Positions 10,532-23,105 of a DNA stretch of 64,000 bases are shown one piece after another. The notes beneath the pieces are model-generated. The model saw only the letters and a program-made list of their open reading frames with translations. It was not told the DNA's origin and made no database searches. Each line of letters opens with the position of its first letter. Position 1 is the first letter of the stretch. The stretch comes from Euryodendron excelsum (lineage: Eukaryota > Streptophyta > Magnoliopsida > Ericales > Pentaphylacaceae). The translations under genes were made by a program, and so were the position numbers. Location: NCBI GenBank assembly GCA_033060915.1, contig CM065386.1:8478501-8542500 (forward strand), given 5' to 3'.

Positions 10532-12441
10532 TGTTGACTCAAGGTTGATCCCCATGTTGATTTTGATGATAACTAAACCTTGTGTTATTTTACCAATGCA
10601 TTTACTTAGTGTGCAGATTAATAAAGTTTATAATTTAGACTTAAAATTCAACCTTAAGTCTAATATATGTCAAAGTGAATGCACAACAAGCTTAGGATCA
10701 AACAATAGACTCTAAGAGTTATGAAATGAACCAAATAGAGCATTGACACCTATTTTTACTTCAAACAAATGATTTGCATTCAAAAAGATTGAATGTATTC
10801 AAATAAGCTTTCATCAAGTATGCATAGACTCAATTAAGTTGACTTGCACTTAAAAAAGATTGAAGACTTCATCAGAGTGTGCAAAGATCAGTTGAAGATG
10901 ATTTGATTGTGAAGAAATTGAATCAGTTCAAAAGAAGACTTCATTAAGTTTGCAAAGATCAAATTCAAGATAATTTGATGGAAGATGCTTGAGAAGAGAA
11001 TTCATCTTGCATAATCTCTACGTAGAATCCAAAGTGAAGAATTCTTTTGAGATATAAAGAATCAATGAAGACAATATATATGAAAAGACTTCATCAATCT
11101 TATAAAAGTCTCATTGAATGATCCCAAAGAAGAAAGAAGAATTACTAGCAAAGACAAGAGATTGGTAAGGAAGCAGGTTGAAGCTTTACATGAAAGAGAA
11201 AACTCTACAATGAAAAAGGAAGTTTTGCAACAAAGAAGAAGAAATCAACATTGATTAAATGAAGCTCTGACAGTTTGGAAGTTAAGAAAATATGATCAAA
11301 TGATTGATTCAATCCAAATTGAATAGAAGATGACTTTGATAAGTTAAAGACTTTGATTGATCATCATACCCTAAAAAGAAGACTTCTTGAAGATCTTATA
11401 ATATTGCTGAAGATGAACTTGATCATTGGAAGACAGAATGAAAATTTCTTGGCAATGAGCTGACTCATGAAAATGAAGAGTCGACTCATGAAGACAGAAG
11501 CAAAAACTTAAAGACCAAATGATTAATGAGTCGACCCATGAATGTAAAGAATGAACTTATGAAGACAGAAACAAGATTTCTGTGCAAAGAGTCGACTCAT
11601 GGAAATGAAGAGTCGACCTATGAAGACAGAAGCAAAATAACTTGAAGACAGAATGATCAACGAGTCGATTCATGGAAATGAAGAGTCGACCCTTGAAGAT
11701 AGTGGACAACATTTGGAAAATGCAAACTAAATGAGTCGACACATGGAACCAAGAGTCGACACCTGGGAGATAATAGCTAGTTTTTTTTAATGTTATAACA
11801 GACTGGACTTGCATGAAATGAACCCTCAATAACCTCCAACGGACTTAATCAATACAGGGGTTTATATACAAGCTTCAAACTGCATTTATACAAGAAGAGA
11901 TACAATAAACCAACATCCACTGACTGATTAAACTGAAAATTCTGAACATTCTCTTTGTCTTCACTGTGTGAGCTTTTATTGTACAATCCACTCTTGATAA
12001 AGAGTTTGTAAAATCATTTGTATATCTTTATACACCTGTAAGTGAGAGTTTGATAGTTTTCTTGCGGAAGAAAAACTCTTGTAAATTTGAGTGAACCTTG
12101 GACAAAACCACTTAGTGGTTGAAGAACTTGGGAAGAAGTTCTTGTGTAAATAGTGAGCTGAGCATTTGGTCAATCAGCATCCATCTGTAATTGAAGATTA
12201 CATAGTGGAGGAAGACTTCAAGGGGATCTTGGGGTGAGGACATAGACCACGGATTGTGGTTGAATCTCGATAACTCATCGTGTTCTTTCTATTGCTCTGT
12301 TTTCTATTCTTCCTTTGATTACTTTGCTTTACAGATTGATCACTGTTAGATTGATTAGATTAATTTTAATTAATCTTAATTGCCATTAATATTCGAAAAA
12401 CCCAATTCACTTTCCCTCTTGGGTTGCCTTTTGGGTAAACA
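10532..12441 (+). mobile_element. Nested solo LTR, 1910 bp, Copia/SIRE-like
   Basis: It starts TGTTGACTCAAGG followed by TTGATTTTGATGATAAC and ends CTCTTGGGTTGCC...GGTAAACA, with a TGTT/AACA terminal inverted repeat and CCAAT on both sides. The TTGATTTTGATGATAAC start and the CCCTCTTGGGTTG end are typical of long plant Copia LTRs of the SIRE/Maximus kind. A TATA-like TTTATATACA lies at 11861-11870. No coding region is present. Confidence 0.88.
11456..11768 (+). repeat. GAGTCGAC-type repeat cluster in nested LTR
   Basis: About nine copies of a GAGTCGAC(T/C)CATG-like motif, many in pairs separated by GGAAATGAA, with intervening GAAGACAGAAGCAAAA. They lie in U3, upstream of the TATA-like site at 11861. 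This is either an enhancer-like array or a plain internal tandem duplication. Confidence 0.7.
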
Positions 12442-13422
12442 CCAATGTCGATCTGTTTATGAGTGTTTCTGCCACTCTAACGGTTGCGATGTTTATGAGT
12501 ATTTTTGTTACTCTAACGGGTCTCGATCATTCCAGAGAGTGCCTAATCTTGGGAAGCTGCTAGGTGGTCTTATCGCCTAAGGAATCAACTTTCTCGAAAG
12601 GCGTGTCGAAACAGACATTTCTTCATTGCAGGCACCAAAGGTGGACCGTTCTACCATCTCGGAGACTTGAGGTCTCGTCTCGGTTGACAGGTTTGAAGGG
12701 ACTTGCTGTTCCAAAGAGTTCTCTTGAAAAATGTGCCCGACAGGATGGATTAACTGCCTTGAGGAATCAACTTTCTCGAAAGGTGTGCCGAATTTACTTG
12801 GAATTGAAATTGGACTTGAAATTGGATTTGAGATTAAAATGGGGACTTACCGTCTTTGAAAAGACATGCCCACTAAAATTGGACCGAGCAATGTCTCAAG
12901 GACACTCTGGTTATTTTGCCTCTGTTTGGGCTCGATAGGCCCGCGAAGCGATTAATTGATTGAATTAGGTTTGAAAAGTTGATTTAACTCAAAATATGTC
13001 TATATTAACTTGAATACAAGTCTGAACGGACTGGAGACTGCCGAGCGGGTAAAATGGGGTGCTTACACACGTCCGATTAGTCGAATTTTTGAGCGACGGT
13101 AAGGCAGGACCTGCATTCGGTCAGTCAACGGCAAATGATGGAGTCTACCTATCAAGTCATGATGACCTTCTGGTAGACCAAGAGCAAAACACTCCATTAA
13201 TCATACTATAAATACCAAAGTCCTTAAGAGCAAGGTATGGACAATGAACTTCAAGTATATAAAGCTTTCATCTATTCAACTCTTGATTAAGCTTGTTAAC
13301 TTAATTATTAGAGTATGATCGGCCCAAAAAAGGTCAACCTATTTTAACTTCTCTTTCTTGTAGAGAGTTTGAACTCATCAATATTGGCTTAAGTGATCAG
13401 CCAAGCCCTTTCGAAAATCCCA

Positions 13423-13916
13423 TTTATATCTATATTTCATAAAATCTTTTAAATTTGTGAAGTACGGTGTCGAATACTCAATATTTGGTTAAGAGTGTGA
13501 TATATGTGCCCTACATGTCTAATTAAATATGCACTTAACAAATTTGTATAAATAGTTGTGTTTACTATATAACTATGCATTAGACTTTGATTTTATGTAC
13601 GACGTATGCTTTGTATAATTAATTTATAAATACCATTTTAATTTATGAAATTAAAAAAATATTTATGATATATAAAATTTAACTATGTTTTAATGTTATT
13701 GAATATGAGAACTAAATGAATCTGATCAATATCTTAGCTGAATTTACGTGACATTGCCCTTATATAAGTTACCATTCAAGAAGGTTCTTAGAAAGGCTTT
13801 TATATTGCTTAAATATGCGACGAGGAGGGTACATGATATTTTGTGTCTTTCTATTGTGTGGTAATTTGCAACTTTTTATTAAATGAGAATAAAATCATTA
13901 AAAAGAAAGGCAAACC
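13423..13916. other. Spacer, no gene seen
   Basis: AT-rich sequence next to the end of the host 3' LTR. The five bases after the LTR (TTTAT) should be the target duplication whose partner is outside the window. I see no coding signal. Confidence 0.5.
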
Positions 13917-14040
13917 TGGAAAATTTGATGATCATCTAGCCTCCAAAGCCTATTTCTATTACAAACCATTGCCAATTTAACTATAGAGTAGGCAACACGA
14001 TTATGCTGTCCTTGAACAAGAATATCATTTTTAGCATTTG
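13917..14040 (-). pseudogene. LINE RNase H-like C-terminal scrap
   Basis: The minus strand reads GQHNRVAYSIVKLAMVCN, which matches the conserved 'R..N.VAH.LAK.A' end of the RNase H-like domain found at the C terminus of plant non-LTR retrotransposon ORF2 proteins. About 40 codons are recognisable and the rest is absent. It is probably a 5'-truncated LINE. Confidence 0.5.
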
Positions 14041-15560
14041 ACTGAGATAAAATTTATGTCCTCGTTTTTTTTATTAATCGAGGCCCATGGTGATTACTGA
14101 CTTCCCATAATATTTCCTTCGTCTACAAAAAATTAGGTATAGGCTATTGTTAATTATTTAAAAATTGAATCTATCCTTATTTGAATCTAAGATTTGACAA
14201 GGGAAATTGGCTGCCTTTATTTTCTTTTTCGTTTTTCTTTTGGCCCTTTTGTCTTTTTCTTTCTCCAAACAAATTCAATAACCAATAGGTAGCCAATGAA
14301 AACGAAGTTAATACTTTGAGCTGTTTAATACATACCAAGTAAATCCTTCAAATACTGTAATATTAATTAGTTTTTTTTTATTTTTTCTTGATCTTTAACG
14401 CTTTGTTTGAATATAAAGGAGGGAAGGTGGAGAGAAGTTCTAGTTAGGAAGGAAAGAGAAGGGAGGAGACGAAAAGGGAGACTAAATATTCATCTCTTGT
14501 TTGGATAACCAAAAGAGAAGAGAGGGAGACATTTTCTTTCTCTTGTTTGGTTTGACAAAAATTAATAAAGAGAAATGGAGGATATAATACAATTTTACTA
14601 TTATATATATCTTGAATATGAAACCTTAATATTTTTTTAGGATCAATTACAAATAAATTTCTAAATTTTAAAACGTAACAAACTAATTCATTCCACAATC
14701 AATTTGTATCAATCAACTCTTTCTGTTAGTAATCCATTAGAAAAATGGATGAAAACTTAGTATTCGACTTATATATGTTCACAAAAGTATGATTTTATAC
14801 ATAAATTGAACTTTTTTTGTTATAATAATTACCTAATGACTAGAATATTATTTAAAATGTCATATAAATATAGAGACAATACAAGGAGTATTTTAGTCAT
14901 TAGACAAGTATCACAAAAAAAAAAAAATTCTTTATGTACAAAATTATCTTCGTGAACATGTCTAAATTACATGATAATTTTTTATTTAGTCTCCTTATAA
15001 ATTGTTAATGTAATGCCAACAAAAAAACTTAATTGATACAAATTGATAATTGAAATGTTCAATTTATTACGTTTTAGAGTTTGAGGGGTCTCAGTGATAC
15101 TGAGTTATAATTCAGAGAGTGTTTTTATAATTAATCTTATTTTTTAATCATAAATTGATGAATATAATTAATATTTAAAATAAAATAATAATAAACACTT
15201 TACTTTCTCTCCATTTTCTTTTAATTTTGAAAGAGAAAGGAGGAAAAAAAAACTTAAAAAATAAGCTTCCTTTTCCTCTCATCCACTTCTTTTTCTCTTC
15301 TTTTTCAAATTACTCAATCACAATATAATTAATTTTTCCGTTCAAAATTCTTAACTTCGGCTCTCAACCCCTCAATCCAAGTGAAGTGGAAGTCTTATAT
15401 GTAATGAAAAGGCGGTTGGAATGAAAACGGGGTGCAAGTGTCTTGAAATGGAGAATCTTTTAATATAACAGCTTGGAGTCAAAAGGTCTAGAATTAGCGA
15501 GCTCTAATTACCAAAATAACCCCAAATTTTATAGTGTATTACTAAAAACTTTTTATTACG
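14041..15560. other. AT-rich spacer with MITE-like hairpin
   Basis: No gene is seen. Between about 14650 and 15096 the ends form an imperfect inverted repeat: TAAAACGTAACAAA and CAATTTGTATCAATC on the left, and the reverse complement of GATACAAATTG and TTACGTTTTAGAG on the right. This is a MITE-type structure of about 450 bp. GA-rich (14410-14560) and CT-rich (15200-15310) flanks resemble other MITE arms in this window. Confidence 0.45.
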
Positions 15561-15659
15561 CTGACATGTCACTGTGCTATTGGGCAGACTGGAGGTCCAT
15601 TTGTTGATGCAATGTATGGGATCTCTGTACCAACCGTTACTGAACAGCCGTCACCAAAG

Positions 15660-15825
15660 TGGAAACTACGTTTTTGCTTTTCGAGAGAGAGGGACGAGAA
15701 TCTAGAGAGAGAGAGAGCGAGACGCTCGTCGTCAATGTCTATGGGTTCTTGAGAAAAAGAGAGTTCAGAGTTCAGACAGTAGAGAGAGAGGGGTTCTAGG
15801 GGTAGTGATCAGAAAGGCTACAATC
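15660..15825 (+). promoter_or_regulatory. GA-rich 5' leader of the SH2 gene
   Basis: Runs of GAGAGAGA between 15681 and 15792 precede the start codon, a common property of plant 5' untranslated leaders. No clear TATA box is visible just upstream. The ATG at 15826 is the first in good context before the conserved N terminus. Confidence 0.4.
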
Positions 15826-15975
15826 ATGGGGTCTAACAATGTAGGAGCGGAGGACGATTACTCGTCTTTGAAGGACCTTAGATTGGAAATCGACGGTAAA
15901 GACGGGACTTTCTCTCTCTGTTTCTGGCTTTACCTCTCCAACTCCACTCCGTTTCCCTCCACGGTCCTCCGTCAG
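15826..15975 (+). CDS. SH2 gene exon 1
   Basis: Fifty codons from MGSNNVGAEDDYSSLKDL to PFPSTVLRQ, phase 0, donor CAG|GTTTCA. The segment GTFSLCFWLYL starts the laminin-G/ConA-like fold. An upstream GTG at 15805 is in frame but is not needed. Confidence 0.85.
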
Positions 15976-18900
15976 GTTTCAATTTCTCCTATCTCTCTCT
16001 CTGTCTGCGAGCGCGCGCGCACACACTACTTTCTGGGTAATCTTCCGTTTTTAGAATGCTAAGTTCATTTCCCATTTCTGTTTTCATGGCCTTGAATTAT
16101 TTTCTTCTGTATCTGATAATACTTCCATGTTAGGTGCTCGTACTTGTCATTGATCGATAGTTTTTGTGTTGTACACTCAGATAGGCCCCAAAGTTTAGAC
16201 ATTAATGGGAAATCAGATGGGTATTATACTTGAAAAACAAGAAAATCAATGCTATGTTTCTTTAGAGCGGGTTTACTTATCAAAATTATTTCTTGAGCTG
16301 GTTTGGTATACTTGTGAATGTGCACGGGCGGCATCCCTTTGATTCATTTTAAATAAATTTTTATGTATAAAAAAATATCTTTAGTAGTTTTTAACTATGA
16401 TCGCCTTATCATCATGAATGCGTGGATAGTAGAAAAGGGTGTGATGGGAAATATTTCTTCCAAGGAAACAGTTACGTGCTGGCCTCACACTTCTACCTGT
16501 CAACCAGATGCATAAAAAATCAAGGAAAGCAGTTTTGCTTTTCTCTACATGGAAGCTTGTCTTGTGAACTAATAATCAGAAAGGAATGGGTTCTGAGGAT
16601 CATGCCTGAGCAATTTTCATGAGCACTCAATTTCCATTGCAAAATAGTGGATCAATTCATATCATATTTATAGGATGCATCTTATGCCATTGGTGATACT
16701 TTTTAACCACTATTTGGCTAAAGATGGTATTTTAATGAGAATTCCCTATAATTTAGCATTTCACTTACATCTTCTACTTGTGTTCCATCCTTGTTCCATG
16801 GTGGAAGGCTGGTTTATTTGATGTATTTTTTGTATGCAGATGTGCTCAGAGATCACATGCAGCGTTCCTTTTCTTGTGTTGGATGAGAAGAAGAGAATGA
16901 AGGTTTTACCACTGCTCTTTCTACATAAAGAGGCTTCCAGTCCTGGCAATTGTACTCCATGGACAGAAGTTCCACATGCATCTGCCGAGATTGTTTTCCC
17001 TCGTGAAAAATGGGTTCATGTTGGATGCGAGGCATGTTATAAACAGCCAAACCAATGTGATAGAGTTGACTAATAAATTGTGGTTACTTCCATGTTTTCA
17101 ATTTTATACTTGATTCTTAATCAGATAAACTCACATAACATTTTCTAAAAAATTGTATCCTTGGTTCATCAACTAGTGGAACTGACTTGTATCTATTTGA
17201 CATCCTTGTGTTGTGTTTTGCATTTATACTTTGGCAAAAGTTTTAATGGACTCTATGCTTAAAGAACAAAGGTTGAAGCTATGCACTGATTTATGAATTA
17301 ATGACTTAGATTTTGGACTTGGCATCCAAATATCATGATATTATTGTTAAAGGATCCCAGTCCTTAGGCTTTAGAATCAGGAAAACTGACTTTTCCCCCC
17401 ATTTCTGTTTACAGTTCTTCAGATTTAGGGTTAAGGATACTGAACTTGTCCCCCTTTCTCTTGGAACCTTCAATACATATCAAAACGTTAGGACTTAGTT
17501 GCTGTGGGAGAAATGTAATTGCCAATAAACAGGTTAGTAAATCGTTTACAAAGAGTGGGAAGATGGGAAGACATAAAATGCTATGTTACTTGGACTCAAG
17601 TACGGGTGTCGGGTATGGATATGTGTCTAAGCGTTAGATTCATCTAATTCTCATATCCAAGATACTCGGACATGGCTAGATTTCATATATTTTAAATACT
17701 TATTTTATTTATTTAAGGTAAAATGGTTTTTAGAAACTTTATACATAAAATAAACATCTTATGCATAGTTCTATAGTAAACTCAATTATTTATACCTGCT
17801 TATTGGATGCATGTCTAACTAGACATATCAGACACATATCCCATACCGTTGTTTGGGTGTCAAGTGTGACGGGTATATCACATATTTAGAAGAGTCCAAG
17901 TAACATAGATAAAAAGATTAAAAAGTAACATTCTTTTAAATGATAAAAATAATGATGGGAAGATCTAAAGTCAGCAAGCATCTAGAGGGACAACCTTCAT
18001 AAAGCAGAGAAAACACTTATGAACAAACAATTAAACATATGATATCATTTACAACTATTTATATTATTCACAATTATTCAAGCGTAGAAAGTAAATGCAA
18101 ATGCTTACAGAATTTGGTAGGAAAGAAGGGGATGATTTCTCTTTATATTAGTGCCAATCTTCTTTAACTTGCTCATTCTTCTCATTTCTGTCACTCATTT
18201 TTTTGTTATTTTCTTTTTTTTCTGGAGATGTTTATGACATGGTTGGGGGTGATGTGTTCATGTTAGGTTTTTAGTGATCTTGTGTGGCTTCACATTGATG
18301 GGGATATTGTGGGAGAGAAGCCTTTGACTTCCTCATTGAGCAGTGACTCCAATTCACGTGGTTTAAGAGGAGTATCATTGGCTGGTACTGATGGAGATGA
18401 TGATAGGTTCCAGGGTTATGTCCACGGTCTAGAGGTCCTGGCTAAATCATCATCTATCAAAGACCACTTTGTTAAGGTGCATAGTTATTGTAAATTCTAT
18501 CTTGCTTGCAACTGTTGCTCATATGCCCGTAAAGTTATGTAGTTTGCTACAAGTATTTTTTGTTTGATCCAGGATCTGCCTCTACAATTATCTATTGACG
18601 GTTCAAATGCCTCTGAGATTGAAGAAGACAACGATGGTGTTTGGAGTATTGTTGGTGGCAAGGGTAAAGAGATTTTCATTTAATTACATTTTTCCTTTGT
18701 AGGCCATCATCTTTTAAAAAAATTATAAGAAATTGTCTTATTTTTGCCTTTCTTTGCAATATGTTCTGAGGAATATGAATGCAAGAGTCATCCTTTTACC
18801 AACATTTTGCAATATTTCTATTGAACATGATGCGAAAAGTGTGTATATATTTAGAGGATGCAAAACATGTATATATTTAGATGATCCAAGGGGTAACTTC

Positions 18901-21900
18901 AATGTGTATTTCAATCTTTTGTATCTTACCAAGTTAATCTCTCATATTTGCCTTTGATGATGTGCTACACGTCTCTGTCATGTTCTTTAATGTTTGAACT
19001 CCTTTGGGCTATAACAGCTTGGTCTTACAAAATTTCCCCATTTTCTAGTTATTGAACTATATGAATGTTACACCGTTGAGAACTCTCAGTCTTGCCTATT
19101 TAACAACCCATGTTTTTCTATGGAAGCGATGGAGTTAACTAAGTTTGTTCATTTTGACAAATTTGTATAAGGCCTGGATAGGAAGAAATCTCTTTCATCA
19201 GATAGAAAAACATTTCCTTGTATATCTCTTTATCCTTGTTGAGCATCTAGCTGCAAGGCCCGCAGCCCCCTCCCACCCCACAAAAAAAAAAAAAGAAAAC
19301 AAAGAAAGGTAATTAACAATGAAATTCTTTGCACAAAGTTCCTATGAGAAGAGATTCTCAAATTCCTCCAAAGTCTAGACAATAGTTGTCAAATCAATCA
19401 ATATTCAAATCGCGAACCAAAATCTTATTTTCCCGAAATCGATTGGATTATAAATCATAAGAGTTAGTGGCCATTTCAAAAGTAGATTAGAAAAACATAT
19501 GTACATGTGTAGATATTGAAATTATATTGTAGAAATGAAGGATTAGACATATAGTAGCATAAAACTTGATGTTATCTCGTGGTCTAATAGGGTAATGCAC
19601 TTGCCTCAATGGGAAGAATTTATAATTATTTTTAAACTTACGCTAGCATGTCTGCCCTTAATATCTTGACTCATTTTGATTGTGATCTTCCTATTTCCTG
19701 GCATCATGCTCAATGTGGACAAATTTGCTTTTCTTTACTATATTAGTGTAGGTGTTGGAAAAATTATTGGTTTAATCTTGTTAAGTTCTTCCTCCTTACC
19801 TAAGATATGTATGTTACTTTTACTTGGATGTATTGGTGTGTTGGGAACTTGGGACACATTCTTATTAGTTGTGTCCACCATTAGTTTGAATCATTATACA
19901 AGTTTCCTCTATTAAATTAAGAAACATGCTAAATACCTGGGCATTTGCCTGTGCAAACTGGTTCGGTTTGATTCCATTTAGTTCCAGAAGTCAACCAAAC
20001 CAGTGTAGGATTGGTTGCATTTCTATAACGCACGACCAATTTGTCAATCATTGAACCAAATCAAACCAAACCGTAATAAGCTTGGTTTTGTTTGGCTTGG
20101 TTCAGTTTTCTAAGTGCTTTTTCCATATTGCCTTTCTTATTCTCTTTCAAGAGAATTATGGCAGATTTTGAAATTTTTTTAAGGGCAAAAAGCAACCTTT
20201 TAATGCATACTTCCTTTCCTTTTTATTTTAGATGAATTTAGTTAAGCTTGATAATTAATTGCTTGACTTTAGAAGAAAAGGAAGACCATGTTGGAGAATT
20301 AAAAGAGTGAGAGGATAATTTTTGAAGGAAATGTAAAGTACAGATGGTGCCTAAGATTTAGTTCAGTTTTTGGAGCTCTGTGTTTGGAAATAATGGGCTT
20401 TAAGAGTAAGATTGAGGAGATTTTATTTGCTGAATATATGGGCAGGAGACAAAATAAAAAATCTTAGTGATTTAAAAAAGAAGCAACAATGGGGGCAGGG
20501 GCATGTTGTTGGAGGGTTGGTTGACAAGTTATAAAGGTTGTGATGGTGTTCTACTTTCTTCTACCTCAATCGTTGTGGACAAAACTTGTACAGGTAAAAA
20601 TTCACGCCTTGTATTTTAATGGGAATTTATTTTGATGAAGAGGTTGCACAGTTAACACAACAAGGGGAGTTAGGGCTCCAAATCCAACGCCAACGTCGGT
20701 ACCATTACTGGTGTCCATAGCCAACTACACTCTTGGAGGGAGGATTGAATTACATTTGTCATAGACCTATACATTGTGAAATGCTATTCAACAGTGGGTA
20801 GAAAAAGGGGTTTTTGTTGGAGATTTGTGATTCAGACAGTTTACATTGGTGGAATAATCTTTAGAATGATCACCTTTTCAATCCTTTTCAAAAAATAGAA
20901 AAAATAAAAGGAGGACCTGACCCACAAAATGAAAGTCTAGGTGTTAAAGCCCCTAAATATTAATCTTTCAACCACTTAGTGCTAAATTGAACGGCTATAG
21001 TAAGTGCTGTTCCATAACAGATTCCTTGGTTTAAGGCTTAATTTTTTTTAAAAATTAAATGATTTTGTTTATTTTGGGTTTTGATGATTTGTATTGGGGA
21101 GTCTGACTACCATGTTTTCTTTCTTCCTATTAATCATGAAATCATCAGTTGTTAGAGTTGGGGAAGATTTAATTTTCACGCTTAAATAAAGCCTTGAGTT
21201 TGGAGAGCTGAGTTTCTCCACCAAAGCTTTAGCATTACATTCTTATTGCGTATGGAGAGGATACAGTCAATATCAACTAACATAATGTTCTCCATGTTAC
21301 CATCTTTGCTCAAAGTTAATGGTACTACTGTACTAGTTTGAGATTTCTTCTAACACATTTTATTTTACCCTTTGGTGGTAAAACAGGCATCTTGTTGTAG
21401 AAATTTTTCGTTGGATGTCATTTTGTTGGATGCCTTTGGTGAGCTCATAAACAAGGAAATGGAGGTTTGCATATTTGGCTTTTACATACTCTATAAATTA
21501 GTAACATTATATACATAGCAATTTATAAGTAACATACTTATTTGTACCCATTGCTTGTCTTTGTAGGTTGTTGGTTCACTTTTGTATGCTGACAATGGGG
21601 CACCTGTTGAGAATCCAATTGATGCAGACGCTCTGCTTCTAACTAGTTACGATGGAATTGAGTTTTGCTTGTTGTGATAGACCAAGCAAACTAATCAATG
21701 GTCGTGCTTCCTTTAAGCTCAAGATATCCCAGGTGCTAATATTATTATAAAACAGAATTTTTGCATCTTTTATACTAACATTAACGAAGATACTCATTTC
21801 TTGGTGTCGGTGATGTACAAGCAAATGGCTTTATACAGCATGGAGACTTGTACAAAATGGAGAGTGAGGGATGTAACCATTGTTGAATGGCTCCCATTAA

Positions 21901-23068
21901 GATTATATACTTCTAGAAGATGCATTTACTAAACAAAACTGATCATACAGTTAATTGTTCTTCACTGGACCATTCGTTGTAACCTTTTCTCTAACCATAG
22001 GGCTGCGTGCTATATCCCAGCTAAACTACCTGTCTATTTACATACTGGCAAGCGTATAAAAATTGATCTACCTTTCTACTCTAACATGAATCTCTTGAAT
22101 GTGGTCACTAGAAAATGGCACATTAATATCATATAGGTCAGTTCTTTCTCTTAGAGGTCCACTTGTTTGCATCACAAGATGGATATATACATGGTGGTTA
22201 ATCTTTTTGTATCTTTCCTTTTATTAGAAAAAATGTAGTTTTTATCAAGGCTGTCGTTAGGCGTTTGCTGGATTCATCACAACTCAAAATTCATGTTGTT
22301 TGGAGACCTTTTTCTGTTATCTATTTAAGTTAGAGTTTCCAGAAAAAGATCTGAAACTGTCAAAAGTATTGGGATACTGACCCAAAAAAAAAATAGAAGA
22401 AAAACTGGAGAGACCATTGGGAAGTATATGAATGTTTTTGGATTGGAAGAATTTGAATCATAGAGGCACTTTGGATTAGCTAGACCAGAAGTCTTGATTT
22501 GATGATATCACTTTCTATTTCATACCTGTTATTGTCTCAATCATAACTTTGTGCCACAAGTTGTGAAATTGCACATTTAACTGCCCAGAGCACCTTTTTG
22601 GTGTAATTTTCAGTGTTGAGAAACTGAATTCATTTATTTCATATCTTTAACCTTTTCTAAATCACTCTCGGAGTTAGGTTTTTATTTTATTTTTCTTTAA
22701 TGGACATTATTGTTGCCTTCATAAGACAAGAATATTGTTACCCCTTTGTAGATGGTTTGTTTCACCACATAGGACGGGAATGATAATGTGTCATGTCAAG
22801 TAACCTAAAATATAGTATGATACGTATTGGTTTATATGGGCCACATGTTTGGAATGTTTTGATACATTTCTAAATGCAAAAATAATATTCTTTTAAGAGG
22901 AAGGTCATTTGTGAAATGCAATATTACCATATTGAAAGAGTTGTTTAGCTAATTTTGGAATTTTGTTTTATTGGATAAAATAATCCTTCATAAGATGAGT
23001 GATTAATGTGCCCAGGCCTTCTCAGTTGTCTTCACCCAAAATAACTCATTTAACTTTCCAGAGTTAAG

Positions 23069-23105
<37 letters not shown>

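Larger units (their letters stand above)
6443..13067 (-). mobile_element. Giant solo LTR, copy B, with nested LTR
   Basis: This is the same family as copy A in opposite orientation. The plus strand starts TGTCGTGCCTAG and ends GGGTGCTTACA. A perfect 5-bp target duplication CACGT flanks it (6438-6442, 13068-13072), which proves insertion as a unit. Subtracting the nested LTR (10532-12441) and its duplicated CCAAT leaves about 4.7 kb. Its TATA box is plus-strand tatttata at 9573-9580. It carries about 450 bp (roughly 8985-9440) absent from copy A. It has no internal region, so it is a solo LTR. Confidence 0.85.
6199..13422 (+). mobile_element. 3' LTR of host gypsy element, interrupted
   Basis: The LTR proper is 6199-6442 plus 13073-13422, about 594 bp once the insertion is removed. 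It starts TGGGAT (or TGTGGGAT from 6197) after the polypurine tract and ends GAAAATCCCA, giving a 6-bp inverted terminus TGGGAT/ATCCCA. The second part carries ACTATAAATACC (about 13201-13212) as TATA box and a leader with AACTCTTGATTAAGC. The break is exactly at the CACGT duplication (6438-6442 and 13068-13072) of the inserted LTR. The 5' part of the retroelement lies left of the window. Confidence 0.65.

Noticed and set aside
11456..11768. CRISPR-like direct repeats
   Set aside because: The repeats are short, irregularly spaced and inside a plant LTR with proven target duplications. Spacers are themselves repeated.
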